DNA of 64,000 nucleotides from Campylobacter coli 76339 (GCA_000470055.1 HG326877.1:670735-734734), one strand, 5' to 3'. Shown: positions 16,224 through 27,465, counted from the stretch's first letter. Numbers and translations are program-made. The notes: generated by a model from the sequence alone, not told the origin.

Positions 16224-17222
16224 ATGGCTGTAAAAGTTGCTATAAATGGTTTTGGGCGCATAGGAAGGTGCGTAGCAAGAATTATTTCAAAACGAGATGA
16301 TATCGAACTTGTAGCGATAAATGATACTACAGATATTGAACTTACAAAATATCTTTTTAAATATGACACAGTACATGGAGAATTTGAAGGTAGTGTAGAA
16401 AATGAGGGGGATGATTTAGTTATCAATGGTAAAAAAATTAAAGTATTTAAGAGTCGTGATATAAAAGAACTTGATTTTGCAAAATATGGCGCGCAAATTG
16501 TTTTAGAATGTACAGGAGCTCACTTGACAATGGAAAAATGTCAAGGGTTTTTAGATATGGGAGTGCAAAAAGTGATCATGAGCGCTCCTGCAAAAGATGA
16601 TACTCCTACCTATGTTTTAGGTGTAAATTCGCAAAATTATAAGGGTGAAAATATCATCTCTAATGCAAGTTGTACAACTAACTGCTTAGGTCCTGTTTGT
16701 CGCGTTTTGCAAGATAATTTTGGCATAGAAAAAGGACTTATGACAACCATACATGCTTATACAAATGGACAAAGTATTATCGATGCAAAGACTAAAGATA
16801 AACGCCGCTCGCGTGCTGCTGCTCAAAACATCATTCCAACTTCTACAGGTGCAGCAAAAGCGATGAAGCTTGTAATGCCTGAACTTAATGGTAAACTTCA
16901 TGGACAAAGTATGCGCGTGCCTGTTATTGATGTTTCAAGTGTGGATTTAACTGCTCAGCTTAGCAAAAAAGTAAGCAAAGAGGAGCTTAATGAAGCCTTT
17001 AGAAAAGCTGCAGCTACAAATTTAAAAGGCATTTTAATGGTCGATGATGATGAAAGAGTATCGAGCGATTTTATCACTTGTTCTTATGGAGCGGTTGTGG
17101 TAAGTGATTTAACTCAAGTTATAGCAGATGATTTTGTTAAAGTTGTTGCTTGGTATGACAATGAGTGGGGATACTCAAGCCGCCTAGTAGATATGGCAGT
17201 ATATATTGCAAACAAGGCTTAA
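16224..17222 (+). CDS. gapA: glyceraldehyde-3-phosphate dehydrogenase
   Basis: A 332-residue GAPDH. The N-terminal INGFGRIGRCVAR is the dinucleotide fold and SNASCTTNCLGP carries the catalytic Cys. C. jejuni lacks phosphofructokinase and uses this segment mainly for gluconeogenesis. It is followed 2 bases later by the pgk start, so gapA, pgk, tpiA and fabI form one run. Length and motifs are intact. Confidence 0.97.
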   Translation: MAVKVAINGFGRIGRCVARIISKRDDIELVAINDTTDIELTKYLFKYDTVHGEFEGSVENEGDDLVINGKKIKVFKSRDIKELDFAKYGAQIVLECTGAHLTMEKCQGFLDMGVQKVIMSAPAKDDTPTYVLGVNSQNYKGENIISNASCTTNCLGPVCRVLQDNFGIEKGLMTTIHAYTNGQSIIDAKTKDKRRSRAAAQNIIPTSTGAAKAMKLVMPELNGKLHGQSMRVPVIDVSSVDLTAQLSKKVSKEELNEAFRKAAATNLKGILMVDDDERVSSDFITCSYGAVVVSDLTQVIADDFVKVVAWYDNEWGYSSRLVDMAVYIANKA

Positions 17223-17224
17223 AA

Positions 17225-18423
17225 ATGAGCGATATTATTTCTATAAAAGATATTGATTTAGGCAAAAAAAAGTTTTTATAAGATGCGATTTTAATGTCCC
17301 TCAGGATGATTTTTTAAACATCACCGATGACAGACGCATCAGATCGGCTATCCCTACGATAAGATATTGTTTAGACAATGGTTGCAGCGTGATTTTAGCT
17401 TCGCATTTGGGTCGCCCAAAAGAGATTAGTTCTAAATATTCTTTAGAGCCTGTAGCTAAGCGTTTAGCAAGGCTTTTGGATAAAGAAGTGATTATGGCTA
17501 AAGATATTATAGGTGAAGATGCAAAAAGTAAAGCAGCAAATTTAAAAGCAAGTGAAATTTTAATGCTTGAAAATTTGCGTTTTGAAAAGGGTGAAACTAA
17601 AAATGATGAAAATTTAGCTAAAGAACTTGCTTCTATGGCTGAGGTTTATATCAATGATGCTTTTGGAGTATGTCATAGAGCACATGCTAGCGTAGAGGCC
17701 ATTACTAAATTTTTTGATGAAAATCATAAGGGTGCGGGATTTTTACTACAAAAAGAGATTGAATTTGCTGAAAATCTCATCAAGCGTCCTGCGCGTCCTT
17801 TTGTTGCTGTTGTGGGTGGATCAAAAGTAAGTGGAAAGCTTCAAGCTCTTACAAATCTACTTCCAAAAGTTGACAAGCTCATCATCGGCGGTGGTATGGC
17901 TTTTACTTTTTTAAAGGCTCAAGGTTTTGATATAGGAAATTCACTTTTAGAAGAAGAACTTTTAGAAGAAGCCAATAAAATTCTTACCAAAGGAAAGAAT
18001 TTAGGTGTTAAAATTTATCTGCCTGTGGATGTAGTCGCTGCTCCTGCTTGCTCTCAAGAAGCACCTATGAAATTTGTGCCTTCGCAAGAAATTCCAAGTG
18101 GTTGGATGGGTTTAGATATAGGACCTGCAAGTGTGAGACTTTTTAAAGAAGCAATTTCTGATGCGCAGACTATTTGGTGGAATGGGCCTATGGGTGTTTT
18201 TGAGATCGATAAATTTTCAAAAGGCAGTATAAAAATGAGCCATGCTATCAGCGATGGACATGCTACTACTGTTGTGGGGGGTGGTGATACAGCTGATGTT
18301 GTTGCGCGTGCTGGAGATGCAGATGAAATGACTTTTATTTCTACGGGTGGAGGTGCTTCTCTTGAGCTTATTGAAGGTAAAGAATTACCAGGTGTAAAAG
18401 TTTTAAGGGCTAGGGGAGCATAA
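17225..18423 (+). pseudogene. pgk: phosphoglycerate kinase, frameshifted in this sequence (possibly sequencing error or recoded)
   Basis: Pgk converts 1,3-bisphosphoglycerate and ADP to 3-phosphoglycerate and ATP. ATG 17225 opens [16 protein letters not shown] and then hits TAA at 17279 after an A8 run (17264-17271). The other frame from 17272 reads [14 protein letters not shown] on into a complete Pgk body ([39 protein letters not shown]), stopping at 18421-18423. One extra A would restore about 400 residues. Homopolymer miscount is the simplest cause. However, 17266-17272 is A_AAA_AAG in the starting frame, and -1 slippage there would also restore it. The stop overlaps the tpiA start (TAATG). 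Confidence 0.85.
17266..17272 (+). other. A_AAA_AAG slippery heptamer at the pgk frameshift
   Basis: Read in the ATG frame, these seven bases are A AAA AAG. A -1 slip re-pairs as AAA AAA and continues with GTT into the Pgk frame. Whether it works in vivo is unknown; I see no obvious stem-loop directly downstream. Confidence 0.4.
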
Positions 18424-19094
18424 TGATATTTGCCGCAAATTTAAAATGCAATCACACAAGATCAAGTTTTAAACTTTATGCAAATATTTTAAATCAGTAT
18501 TTAAAAGCAAAAAGCGATGATATCATCGTTTTTCCACCTAGTATAGCTTTTTTAGAAAATGAATTAAATTTTATACAAGGGGCGCAAAATTTTTATCCTT
18601 GTATCAACGGGGCTTTTACAGGGGAGCTTGGAAAAGAGCATTTGGATGAATTTGGAATCAAATGTGTTTTGATAGGGCATTCTGAAAGAAGAGCTTTAGG
18701 AGATGAAAATTTAATCAAAGCTAAATTTGATTTTGCTAAAGAGCATGCTTATAAAATCGTTTTTTGTATAGGTGAGAATTTGGAGCTTAAAAACTCAAAT
18801 CAAACCTTAGATTTTTTAAAAAAACAACTTGAAGTTATTGACTTAGATTATAAAAATCTCATTATCGCTTATGAGCCTATTTACTCTATAGGAAGTGGCG
18901 TAAGTGCCAAAAAAGAAGATATTGCTAAAGTGCTTGAATTTGTTTCTTCGCTTACGCAAGCTCCTTTACTTTATGGTGGAAGTGTAAATGAGGATAATAT
19001 TAAAGATATTTTAAATATAAAACATTGCAGCGGTGTTTTAGTAGGATCTGCTGCATTAAAAGCTGAAAATTTTATAAAATTAATTAAAGGATAA
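18423..19094 (+). CDS. tpiA: triosephosphate isomerase
   Basis: A 223-residue TIM-barrel enzyme interconverting dihydroxyacetone phosphate and glyceraldehyde 3-phosphate. Signatures: FAANLKCN (catalytic Asn and Lys), VLIGHSERR (catalytic His), [12 protein letters not shown] (catalytic Glu), and [10 protein letters not shown] (phosphate loop). It is shorter than the usual 250, as in epsilonproteobacteria. The ATG at 18423 overlaps the pgk stop, so its translation depends on ribosomes completing pgk. Confidence 0.96.
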   Translation: MIFAANLKCNHTRSSFKLYANILNQYLKAKSDDIIVFPPSIAFLENELNFIQGAQNFYPCINGAFTGELGKEHLDEFGIKCVLIGHSERRALGDENLIKAKFDFAKEHAYKIVFCIGENLELKNSNQTLDFLKKQLEVIDLDYKNLIIAYEPIYSIGSGVSAKKEDIAKVLEFVSSLTQAPLLYGGSVNEDNIKDILNIKHCSGVLVGSAALKAENFIKLIKG

Positions 19095-19924
<830 letters not shown>

Positions 19925-19925
<1 letters not shown>

Positions 19926-21427
19926 TGGCAAAACTCAGCAATGAAGAGTTAAAAGATATACTTGTAAAACGCATTGAAAAAATCGAAAATTCAGACTTGG
20001 TAGATAAAAAAACCATCAATGAAGAAAGTGTAAAAGCCCTTGCTAAACATTTATCTTTGGGAAATGAAATTCCAGCTCTTGCGCAAAAGTTTTTTGAGCT
20101 TGCTCCTAGAGCTAAGGTTGTTTGGTTGCATCTTTGTGAGTGCACAGGCTGTAGTGAGAGCTTATTGCGTGCGGATTTGCCAAGTTTTGATGAGTTGATT
20201 TTTGACTTTTTTTCTTTAGAATATCATGAAACTTTAATGATGGCTAATGGAACAAAGGCTGAAGAACTTTTAGAGCATGTTTTAAAAGAAGATTTTGTTT
20301 TAGCTGTTGAAGGCGGTGTTGCTGCTATTGATACATTTTTTCTTACTATAGGTGCAGAGGGTGAGAGTGGTTATGAAATTTTGGAAAAACTAGCAGCTAG
20401 GGCTAAGGCTATTTTTGCTGTGGGAACCTGTTCTTCTTACGGGGGAATTCAAGCTGCTTATCCAAATCCAAGTAAGACTTGCGGTATTTCAGAAGTTTTA
20501 ACACAAAAGGTAGTTAATATCCCAGGTTGTCCACCAAGTGATGTAAATATCATCGTAACTTTGACTTATTTTGCCTTATTTGGAATTTTGCCTGAGCTTG
20601 ATGAGCAAAATCGTCCCGTTTGGGCTTATGGCAAGTGTTTGCATGATTTATGCGAAAGAAAGGCTAAATTTGAGAGCGGAATTTTTGCAGAGCATTTCGA
20701 TGATGAAAAAGCCAAAAGTGGAGCTTGTTTATTTAAAATAGGCTGTAAAGGTCCTTATACTTATAATAATTGCCCTAAAGTAAAATTTAACGCTAAAACT
20801 TCTTGGCCTGTAGCTGCAGGACATGGCTGTATAGCTTGTAGCGAAAAGAATTTCTGGGATGAATTTGGAAATTATGAAAAACCTATGGCAAATCCTTTTT
20901 CTTATGCTAAGCTTATAAATCAGGAATTTAGCGCAGAATTTGCCCTGGAAGAACAAATCCAAATCTTGTCTTTGATGGATTTTGAATTTGAAAGTAATTT
21001 AAAGCTTATCTTGCAAAATATCGCTAAAAATAAATTAGGTGCTTTGCTTGTAGAAAATTATAAAACATCTTTTGAAAAAAACTTTATTTTTATAGAGCAA
21101 AATTTCGATGAAAATCCTATGCCCTCTAGTGATATCTGGAAGTATTTTGAGATCAATTTCATTTTAGCAAAGGGTGAATTTTTACAAGATAAAAACGACT
21201 TTTTAAAAGCGGCGCAAAATTATAGCTTTAAGCATGCAAGTCCTTATGATTTTAAACTTACTCTTAATGAGCAAAAATCAAAACTTGATGTGAGTAAATC
21301 TTTTCGTATGCCTTTGATTTATCTATGCGGAGGACTTGATTTTGAAGCTCTTGCTTATAGTGTTTTGAAGGCTTTTGAAAAAAATATCAAAAGCGTAATA
21401 GACTTTAATAAACAAAAAGCGGGTTAA
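19925..21427 (+). CDS. hydA2: orphan [NiFe]-hydrogenase small-subunit-like protein (HydA2 type, Cj1399c)
   Basis: A 500-residue protein whose first 320 residues match a hydrogenase small subunit with its iron-sulfur ligands: CECTGCSES, VGTCSSYGGIQAAYPN, IPGCPPSD, CLHDLCERK, GCKGPYTYNNCP and GHGCIACSE. It lacks the twin-arginine signal of the uptake enzyme, so it should stay in the cytoplasm. It has an extra C-terminal region of about 160 residues with no recognised domain. No large subunit or maturation gene is near. Its role is unknown; it could pass electrons in another complex. It converges with feoB, sharing 4 bases at 21424-21427. Confidence 0.85.
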
Positions 21428-23265
21428 TTAATTACAAATTTTGTAATATTTAACCCTATAAAAGCTACTATATAAGCACTGATACAAGTAAAAAGAAAAA
21501 GGAAAAAAGTATATTTTATTTTTCCGCTTTCTTTTGAAAAGACTATGGTTGCAGCAAAGCAAGGATTATAAATCATTACAAATAAAATATAAGCTACTGC
21601 GCTAGGCAAAGGGATATTCTTAGCGATAATACCTTTTAAATCACTGCTTGTTTCATCCACTTCTTTTCCAAGGGAATAAAGCACTCCCATGGTAGAAATC
21701 ATTACTTCTTTTGCAGCTAAACCACTGACTAAGGATACGCTTAATTTCCAATCAAGCTCAAGCGGAGAAAAAATAGGTTCAATTGTTTTGCCAAATTGCC
21801 CTAGATAGCTTTGCTCAATAGCTCTTTCTTGGGCGCTGAAATCTTCTAAATTGCTTTCATTATTTGGAAAATTACTCGCAAACCATATAAGTAAAGAAGC
21901 CATAAGTATAAAAGTTCCTGCTTTTTTAAGATACATTTTGGCCTTATTAAATACCATAAACCATACCAAATGCCAATTTGGCATACGATATTTTGGCATT
22001 TCCATTACAAAAGGCTCGTTAATGCCGCGAAATGCAGTTGTTCTTAAGATTTTAGCCGCAATAAGTCCTAAAACAGCACCCAGAAGATAAATTCCAAAAA
22101 GGTAATTCCCTGCTTCTTCGCTTGGGAAAAATGCACCGATAAACAAGACATAAACAGGAAGTCTTGCCCCACAACTCATAAAGTTAATGATAAAAAGTGT
22201 TAAAAGTCTATCTCTTTTATTTTTAAGTGTGCGTGTAGCCATAAAAGCGGGCACAGAACAACCAAAACCAGTGATAAGCGGGATAAAACTTTTTCCATGC
22301 AAGCCAAACTTGTGCAAAATTCCATCCAATAAGAAGGCCACTCTTGACATATAACCTGTAGTTTCTAAAAGTGCGATACCTAAAAATAAAATAATGATAT
22401 TAGGCAGAAAAAGCACTACAGCTCCAACACCTGCGATAACTCCATCGGCTAAAGCTGAAGCAATAAGGGTGTTTTGAATATTGCCTTTAACCCATTCGCC
22501 TAAAGTATTAAAGCCTGACTCTATATAATCCATAGGAATTTGTCCTAGGGTAAAAGTGAGTTGAAATAAAAGCCACATTAAAAATAAAAATATAGGCAAA
22601 CCAAAAAATTTGTGGATGAGTAAAGCATCGATTTTTTTAGTAAGATTTCTTTCTTCTTTTTTATAGGTGATGATTTTTCTCGAAAGCTCATTAACTAGGG
22701 TTAGTATATCTTCTTTTTTTAAGCTTTTTTCACAAAGTGGAGTAGAAAATCTTGATTTGGGTGTGAATTTATTTTCAAATAAAATAATGATTTTTTCAAG
22801 TAAGAGTTCTAAATTTTGTTTCGTTTTAGCTGAAATTTCAACAACACTGATTTGAAATTCTTTGCTTAAAATTGAAGTATCGAGCTCTATACCTTCCTGC
22901 TTGGCCTCATCGCACATATTTAAAGCAAGGAGCATTTTTTTATCAAGACTTAGAAGTTCTGCACTGAGAATGAGATTGCGTTCTAAATTTGTAGCATCTA
23001 AAACATTGACTATGATATCGTAATTTTTACTTTCTAGAAATTGACGAGCGATTTTTTCTTCTTCGCTATAGCCATCCAAAGAATAAGTCCCAGGTAAGTC
23101 TATAAATTCAAGCTCATAATCTTTATAGCGTGTTTTTGCTACGGCTTTTTCTACAGTAACTCCGCTAAAATTTCCTACTTTCATATTGGCTTTACAAAGC
23201 GTATTGATAAGTAGGCTTTTGCCAACATTAGGTTGTCCTGCTAGTGCAATAGTAATTTTTTTCAT
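21424..23265 (-). CDS. feoB: ferrous iron transporter FeoB
   Basis: A 613-residue GTP-dependent Fe(II) inner-membrane transporter. The N-terminal G-protein domain has GQPNVGKS (G1), the DLPGTYSL G3 motif and NMCD (G4). It is followed by the multi-helix domain with Gate segments including FLPNIIILF and GFGCSVPAFMATRTL. It is shorter than E. coli FeoB, as in epsilonproteobacteria. The start overlaps the feoA stop. No broken frame is seen. Confidence 0.96.
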   Translation of the reverse strand: MKKITIALAGQPNVGKSLLINTLCKANMKVGNFSGVTVEKAVAKTRYKDYELEFIDLPGTYSLDGYSEEEKIARQFLESKNYDIIVNVLDATNLERNLILSAELLSLDKKMLLALNMCDEAKQEGIELDTSILSKEFQISVVEISAKTKQNLELLLEKIIILFENKFTPKSRFSTPLCEKSLKKEDILTLVNELSRKIITYKKEERNLTKKIDALLIHKFFGLPIFLFLMWLLFQLTFTLGQIPMDYIESGFNTLGEWVKGNIQNTLIASALADGVIAGVGAVVLFLPNIIILFLGIALLETTGYMSRVAFLLDGILHKFGLHGKSFIPLITGFGCSVPAFMATRTLKNKRDRLLTLFIINFMSCGARLPVYVLFIGAFFPSEEAGNYLFGIYLLGAVLGLIAAKILRTTAFRGINEPFVMEMPKYRMPNWHLVWFMVFNKAKMYLKKAGTFILMASLLIWFASNFPNNESNLEDFSAQERAIEQSYLGQFGKTIEPIFSPLELDWKLSVSLVSGLAAKEVMISTMGVLYSLGKEVDETSSDLKGIIAKNIPLPSAVAYILFVMIYNPCFAATIVFSKESGKIKYTFFLFLFTCISAYIVAFIGLNITKFVIN

Positions 23266-23486
23266 AAGGGTTCCACTTGTATAGTTTCAGCTTCATTTGA
23301 TCTTAAAATCACGCAAGTGCTTTCAAATTCCACCATAATGGTTGCATTTTTTAAAGAAGAGTGTACTTTTTTTAATGTTTTATTTTTCATAAAACCAAAA
23401 CTCAAAAGCCTAGAATGAAGTTCTTTATAAGCTTTAATTTCTTTTATAATCGCACTTTGTCCATCTTTTAATTCATTGAGAGTCAT
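23262..23486 (-). CDS. feoA: ferrous iron transport protein A FeoA
   Basis: A 74-residue SH3-like protein that assists FeoB. I take the ATG at 23486 (MTLNELKDGQSAIIKEI) because it has AAGGAAATATCA ahead of it; the longer frame starts upstream without support. SRLLSFGFMKNKTLKKV and the closing ILRSNEAETIQV match the FeoA fold. It overlaps feoB. A TACAAT element on the minus strand (23508-23513) could be its -10. Confidence 0.92.
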   Translation of the reverse strand: MTLNELKDGQSAIIKEIKAYKELHSRLLSFGFMKNKTLKKVHSSLKNATIMVEFESTCVILRSNEAETIQVEPL

Positions 23487-23547
23487 TGATATATTTCCTT
23501 TAATGCAATTGTATAAAATATACACTAAAAAAATGTTTAGAAGTCTT

Positions 23548-23568
23548 GTAAGTCTTTTTAAGACTTAC
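23548..23568. terminator. hairpin between PrpD-like gene and feoA
   Basis: A perfect 9-bp stem, GTAAGTCTT / AAGACTTAC, with a TTT loop, overlaps the stop codon of the PrpD-like gene. On the minus strand a T-run comes about 15 bases later. It should separate the PrpD-like module from feoAB. Confidence 0.6.
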
Positions 23569-24905
23569 AGTGAAAGATCAGTTTGCTTTTCTAAATGTTT
23601 TATTTGTTCTAAAATATCGTAAATTTTATCCATGGTGAGGTTTTCTTTTGCGTTGTTGATGAATTTATCTTTTAATTCTTCAAAGCTTAAAGGATTGTCA
23701 AAATTGCCTTTATTGATAAAAACATCTTTGCAAATCACTTTTCCATCTTGCAAAATAGCTTCCATATGTCCAGGAAAATACTTTGGAAAACCTTGAGATT
23801 TTCTTTTTTCATAAGTGATTTTTTGTGCAAATTCAAGCACTTCTTTTCGTTTTAAATCTTGATAGGATTTAAGAGTAATCTTGCCATCAAAAAAACCTAA
23901 AGCCATCAAAAAAGGCATGGAAAATTTAGCTTCATAAGCACTATTTGGAGTGTATTTTGCTTCTAAAGGATCGCAAATAAAAGAAATAGGAACTTCATCT
24001 ACAAAACAACGAATACTTTTGATTTCATCTGCTTTTAAACCATCATTTTTTAAAGCTATAGCACAATCGATAAGACCATGAGCAAAGTGACAACTTGGAT
24101 AAGGTTTTATCGAAACTTGCATACTTTGCCAAATTTCACCCAAGCCTTTATCAAGTTCTGTTTTATCGCATTCTTGTTCTATGCCAAAACATTTAAAGAT
24201 ATTATCCCTACCTTCAAAAATACTCAAAGGTCCACTCATGTTATTTTTAGCAAAGTTAGCGACTAAAATTCCATTTTTAATAGCATTTGCTATATGTAAG
24301 ACTTTTGAATTAGAACCATTAGATAAGAACTCATTAATTCCGCTTGCAAAACTTCCAGCAAGTCCTAAAGCATTGATAATTTGTTGCTTATTTAGATCAA
24401 GTAAAACTGCACTCGCGCTCACACTTCCAAAAATTCCAGTGATAGCTGTAGTATGAAAACCACGCTTGTGGAAAGTTCCTTTGCTTGCAATGCCTACTCT
24501 AGCAGCAACTTCCCAGCCAACAATAAAAGCTTTTATAATTTTTTTAGCATCTTTACTGATATGAAAACCATAACTTAAACAAAGAGGAGTTAAAATCGCA
24601 CTTGCATGCAAAATCGCTTCTGTATGTGTATCGTCAAAATCAAGTGCGTGAGAAGCAATACCATTTAGCATAGCTGCATAAATAGGATCTAGTTTTTTAT
24701 CATTTACCCATACAGGGGTATTTTTTTCTGTGCTTAATTTTTCAAAAGCTTTAAAGGCATTTAAAACGCATTCTTCCTTGCTTGCTGCTATAGCCGTTCC
24801 AAGGCTATCGAGCATAAGCTCTTTAGCCCTTTGAACGACTGCATCAGGGATATTTTCATACTGAAGATTGAAAATAAAATCCGCTAAAATTTCGCTATAC
24901 AACAT
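23565..24905 (-). CDS. MmgE/PrpD family protein (Cj1395 type), intact
   Basis: A 446-residue member of the MmgE/PrpD family (2-methylcitrate dehydratase, and also epimerases acting on imino- and aminodicarboxylates). Signatures: MLDSLGTAIAASKEE, ALDFDDTHTEAILHASA, AFIVGWEVAARVG, GFHTTAITGIFG, and the later PYPSCHFAHGLID. No other methylcitrate-cycle gene is beside it; its neighbour is a fumarate-lyase-family enzyme. An epimerase or isomerase role in a dicarboxylate-conjugate pathway therefore fits better than propionate use. I recall this gene being broken in NCTC 11168; here it is whole. It is 8 bases downstream of the lyase gene. Confidence 0.85.
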   Translation of the reverse strand: MLYSEILADFIFNLQYENIPDAVVQRAKELMLDSLGTAIAASKEECVLNAFKAFEKLSTEKNTPVWVNDKKLDPIYAAMLNGIASHALDFDDTHTEAILHASAILTPLCLSYGFHISKDAKKIIKAFIVGWEVAARVGIASKGTFHKRGFHTTAITGIFGSVSASAVLLDLNKQQIINALGLAGSFASGINEFLSNGSNSKVLHIANAIKNGILVANFAKNNMSGPLSIFEGRDNIFKCFGIEQECDKTELDKGLGEIWQSMQVSIKPYPSCHFAHGLIDCAIALKNDGLKADEIKSIRCFVDEVPISFICDPLEAKYTPNSAYEAKFSMPFLMALGFFDGKITLKSYQDLKRKEVLEFAQKITYEKRKSQGFPKYFPGHMEAILQDGKVICKDVFINKGNFDNPLSFEELKDKFINNAKENLTMDKIYDILEQIKHLEKQTDLSL

Positions 24906-24913
24906 CGTTTTTC

Positions 24914-26281
24914 CTATTGTAAAATAGCATGATTTTGAATTTTTTCTAAAAATTCATCCACTAGTTTAGGTGCATATCCTACATAGGTTGTTGCATCAAG
25001 TAAAGCATCGATATCTTTTTCTTTTAAAACTTGAGATACTCTTGTATCTGCAAGCAATACTTCTTTGAAAGTTTTTTGTTGTTCGATACCTAGCATAGCG
25101 TTTTCATAAACGATTTCATGAGCGTGTTGTTTGCCGTAATGATCACTTAGTGCAAACATAACGCGTTCCGCTAATACAAAGCCTTTAAGAGTGTCAAGAT
25201 TTTTAAGCATTTTATCTTTTTTAACTTCTAGATCACTAAGAGCAAATTTCATATTTGCTAAAACCACAGAAAGCATTAAAAACATTTCAGGTAAAAGTTT
25301 CCATTCCATTTTCCAAACTTGTCCATCTCTTTCATGCTCGTGTCTTTCTATGTCGCTTAAGATTGCTAAATTTGCTTTAAAGGCATTGCTTACAGTAACA
25401 GCATTTTCGCTTACTGCAGGATTTCTTTTATGCGGCATGGTGCTAGATCCTACTTGCCCTTTGCCAAAAGGTTCTGCTACTTCATCGATTTCATTGTGTG
25501 AAAGTATGAGCAATTGATGAGCGATTTTGTTAAAAGTTGCATTGATATTGCCTAGCACAAAACCAAGCTCTATAAAACGATCGCGTGCAGGCTGCCAAGA
25601 GATATTAGGTACTTCAAGTCCTAAATTTTCTAAAGTTAGCTTTTCTACTTCATTGCATTCATCACTTAAACTCGCCTTAGTTCCAACAGCTCCTACTATA
25701 CTGCCTACATAAAGTCTTTTTTCAAGTTCAAGTATTCTTTCAAAATGGCGATCAAGCTCACTAAGCCAAATAGCTACCTTATGCCCAAAGGTGATAGGTA
25801 AAGCTTGTAAGGCAAGAGTTCTTCCCATCATAGCAGTATTTTTGTGTGCTTTAGCAAGTTTTGCTAAAGCTTTTGCAATGGCTTTTAATTCACTTTTTAC
25901 AAGAGTCATAGCTTCTTTAAATTGCAAAACAAGTCCTGTGTCAATGATATCTTGAGTGGTTACTCCAAAATGTACATATTCACCCAAATTATTATCGCAA
26001 GCTTTTTCTAAGCCTCTAACAGTAGGAACTAAAGGATGTTTGGTTTTTTTAAATTCATTAAAAATAAAATCCATATCCATAAATTTATAATAAGCTTTTT
26101 TTGCGATTTCATCTGCTGCTTCTTGAGGGATGATGTTAAGTTTTGCTTGTGCCTTTGCTAATGCTGCTTCAACATCAAGCCATTTTTGTATGCGATTTTC
26201 TTCACAAAAAACAGCACGCATATCTTGCGTGCTCCATGAATCTGCTAATAATTTATGATCAAATACGCTAATTCCAGTCAT
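24914..26281 (-). CDS. fumarate lyase superfamily enzyme, adenylosuccinate-lyase-like (Cj1394 type)
   Basis: A 455-residue lyase. The superfamily signature GSSTMPHKRNP is near residue 280, and the PurB-like helix features HFGVTTQDIIDTG and MMGRTLALQALPITFGHK are present. Members cleave C-N bonds, releasing fumarate from succinyl conjugates. True purB sits elsewhere in Campylobacter genomes as I recall, so this is probably a catabolic lyase for a different N-succinyl compound. It lies between the C-S lyase and the PrpD-like gene, all on one strand with 8-9 base gaps. Substrate assignment is open. Confidence 0.88.
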   Translation of the reverse strand: MTGISVFDHKLLADSWSTQDMRAVFCEENRIQKWLDVEAALAKAQAKLNIIPQEAADEIAKKAYYKFMDMDFIFNEFKKTKHPLVPTVRGLEKACDNNLGEYVHFGVTTQDIIDTGLVLQFKEAMTLVKSELKAIAKALAKLAKAHKNTAMMGRTLALQALPITFGHKVAIWLSELDRHFERILELEKRLYVGSIVGAVGTKASLSDECNEVEKLTLENLGLEVPNISWQPARDRFIELGFVLGNINATFNKIAHQLLILSHNEIDEVAEPFGKGQVGSSTMPHKRNPAVSENAVTVSNAFKANLAILSDIERHEHERDGQVWKMEWKLLPEMFLMLSVVLANMKFALSDLEVKKDKMLKNLDTLKGFVLAERVMFALSDHYGKQHAHEIVYENAMLGIEQQKTFKEVLLADTRVSQVLKEKDIDALLDATTYVGYAPKLVDEFLEKIQNHAILQ

Positions 26282-26290
26282 TTTATTTCC

Positions 26291-27454
26291 TTATTTTTTA
26301 ATACTATCAAAAGCCTTAGTTAAATCAGCAATTAAGTCTTTAGTATCTTCAAGTCCTATATGAAATCTTACAAATGGACCTCTTTTACTCCAGTCTGTTG
26401 CAGTTCTTGGTGGAGTAGTTACAGTTGCTAAACTTTCATAGCCGCCCCAGCTAGCACCTATGGAAAAATATTCTAACTCATCTACAAATTTAATAGCATC
26501 TTCTTTGCTATAACCCTCTGCAAATTCGATGGTAACCATACCGTTAGCGCCTTTATGATCGCGCATAAAAATTTCATGGTTTGGATGGGTTTTGAGTTTT
26601 GGATAGAAAATAGTTTTAATTTCTTTTCTTGTTTGTAAAAATTCCACGATTTCATCTGCGCTTTTTTCATGAGCTTTCATTCTTACATCCAAAGTTCTCA
26701 TACCACGAAGAACTAAATAAGCATCATCAGGGCTTGTTGTAAAGCCTAAAGCTTCAGGAAGTTTGTCAAAATTTTTCCATTCTTTTTCATTGATAACCAC
26801 TATACCCATAGTCACATCAGAATGGCCGCTAAGATATTTTGTCGCAGCTATAACTGAAATATCTACACCTAGCTCAAGTGGGTTTAGGAAGTATCCGCTT
26901 GAATAAGTATTATCAATAGCTACAGGGATATTGTGAGAGTGTGCAATTTTGCAAAGCTTTGGCAAATCTATGATTTCATAAAGTATAGAACCAGGGCTTT
27001 CGCATAGGATGAGCTTAGTATTAGGCTTGATTTTTTCTTCTACATCGCTTGCATCGGCTTTTAAAAAATCAATCTCAACACCCATTTTTTCTAAAAATAA
27101 TTCACAAATTGTTCTCACAGGCCCATAAATTGCATCAGTAATTAAAAAATGTGCGTCTTTGCTAGCATAGTTTAAAAGCACCATAGCAAGTGCTGCAAGT
27201 CCTGTAGGGAAAAGCTGAGCTCTGTAGCCACCTTCTAAAGTGCAGATAAGTTTTTCGAGTTCGAAGTTGGTAGTCGTTCCTCTAGCACCATAGCTTAATA
27301 CACGATCGGTTTTTCTTAATTCTCTATATTTTTGCCAAGTGGCATGATCTTTAAAAAGTATAGTTGATGCACGCATAAGCGTAGGATTGACTGATCTTAC
27401 TTCAACATTTTGATCACCTCTACCGCAATGAATAAGTTTGGTTTTTGAGTTCAT
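26291..27454 (-). CDS. metC: PLP-dependent Cys/Met-metabolism lyase (cystathionine beta-lyase-like, metC)
   Basis: A 387-residue member of the Cys/Met metabolism PLP family. The PLP-binding Lys is in IAATKYLSGHSDVTMG near residue 205, with DNTYSSGYFLNPLELG upstream and VRFHIGLEDTKDLI at the end. It resembles cystathionine beta-lyase, which splits C-S bonds to give pyruvate, ammonia and a thiol. The gene sits between the carrier and the fumarate-lyase-like gene, so it may act on a product of that pathway rather than only in methionine synthesis. I recall it as damaged in NCTC 11168; here it is intact. Confidence 0.85.
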   Translation of the reverse strand: MNSKTKLIHCGRGDQNVEVRSVNPTLMRASTILFKDHATWQKYRELRKTDRVLSYGARGTTTNFELEKLICTLEGGYRAQLFPTGLAALAMVLLNYASKDAHFLITDAIYGPVRTICELFLEKMGVEIDFLKADASDVEEKIKPNTKLILCESPGSILYEIIDLPKLCKIAHSHNIPVAIDNTYSSGYFLNPLELGVDISVIAATKYLSGHSDVTMGIVVINEKEWKNFDKLPEALGFTTSPDDAYLVLRGMRTLDVRMKAHEKSADEIVEFLQTRKEIKTIFYPKLKTHPNHEIFMRDHKGANGMVTIEFAEGYSKEDAIKFVDELEYFSIGASWGGYESLATVTTPPRTATDWSKRGPFVRFHIGLEDTKDLIADLTKAFDSIKK

Positions 27455-27465
27455 TTTGTCTCCTT

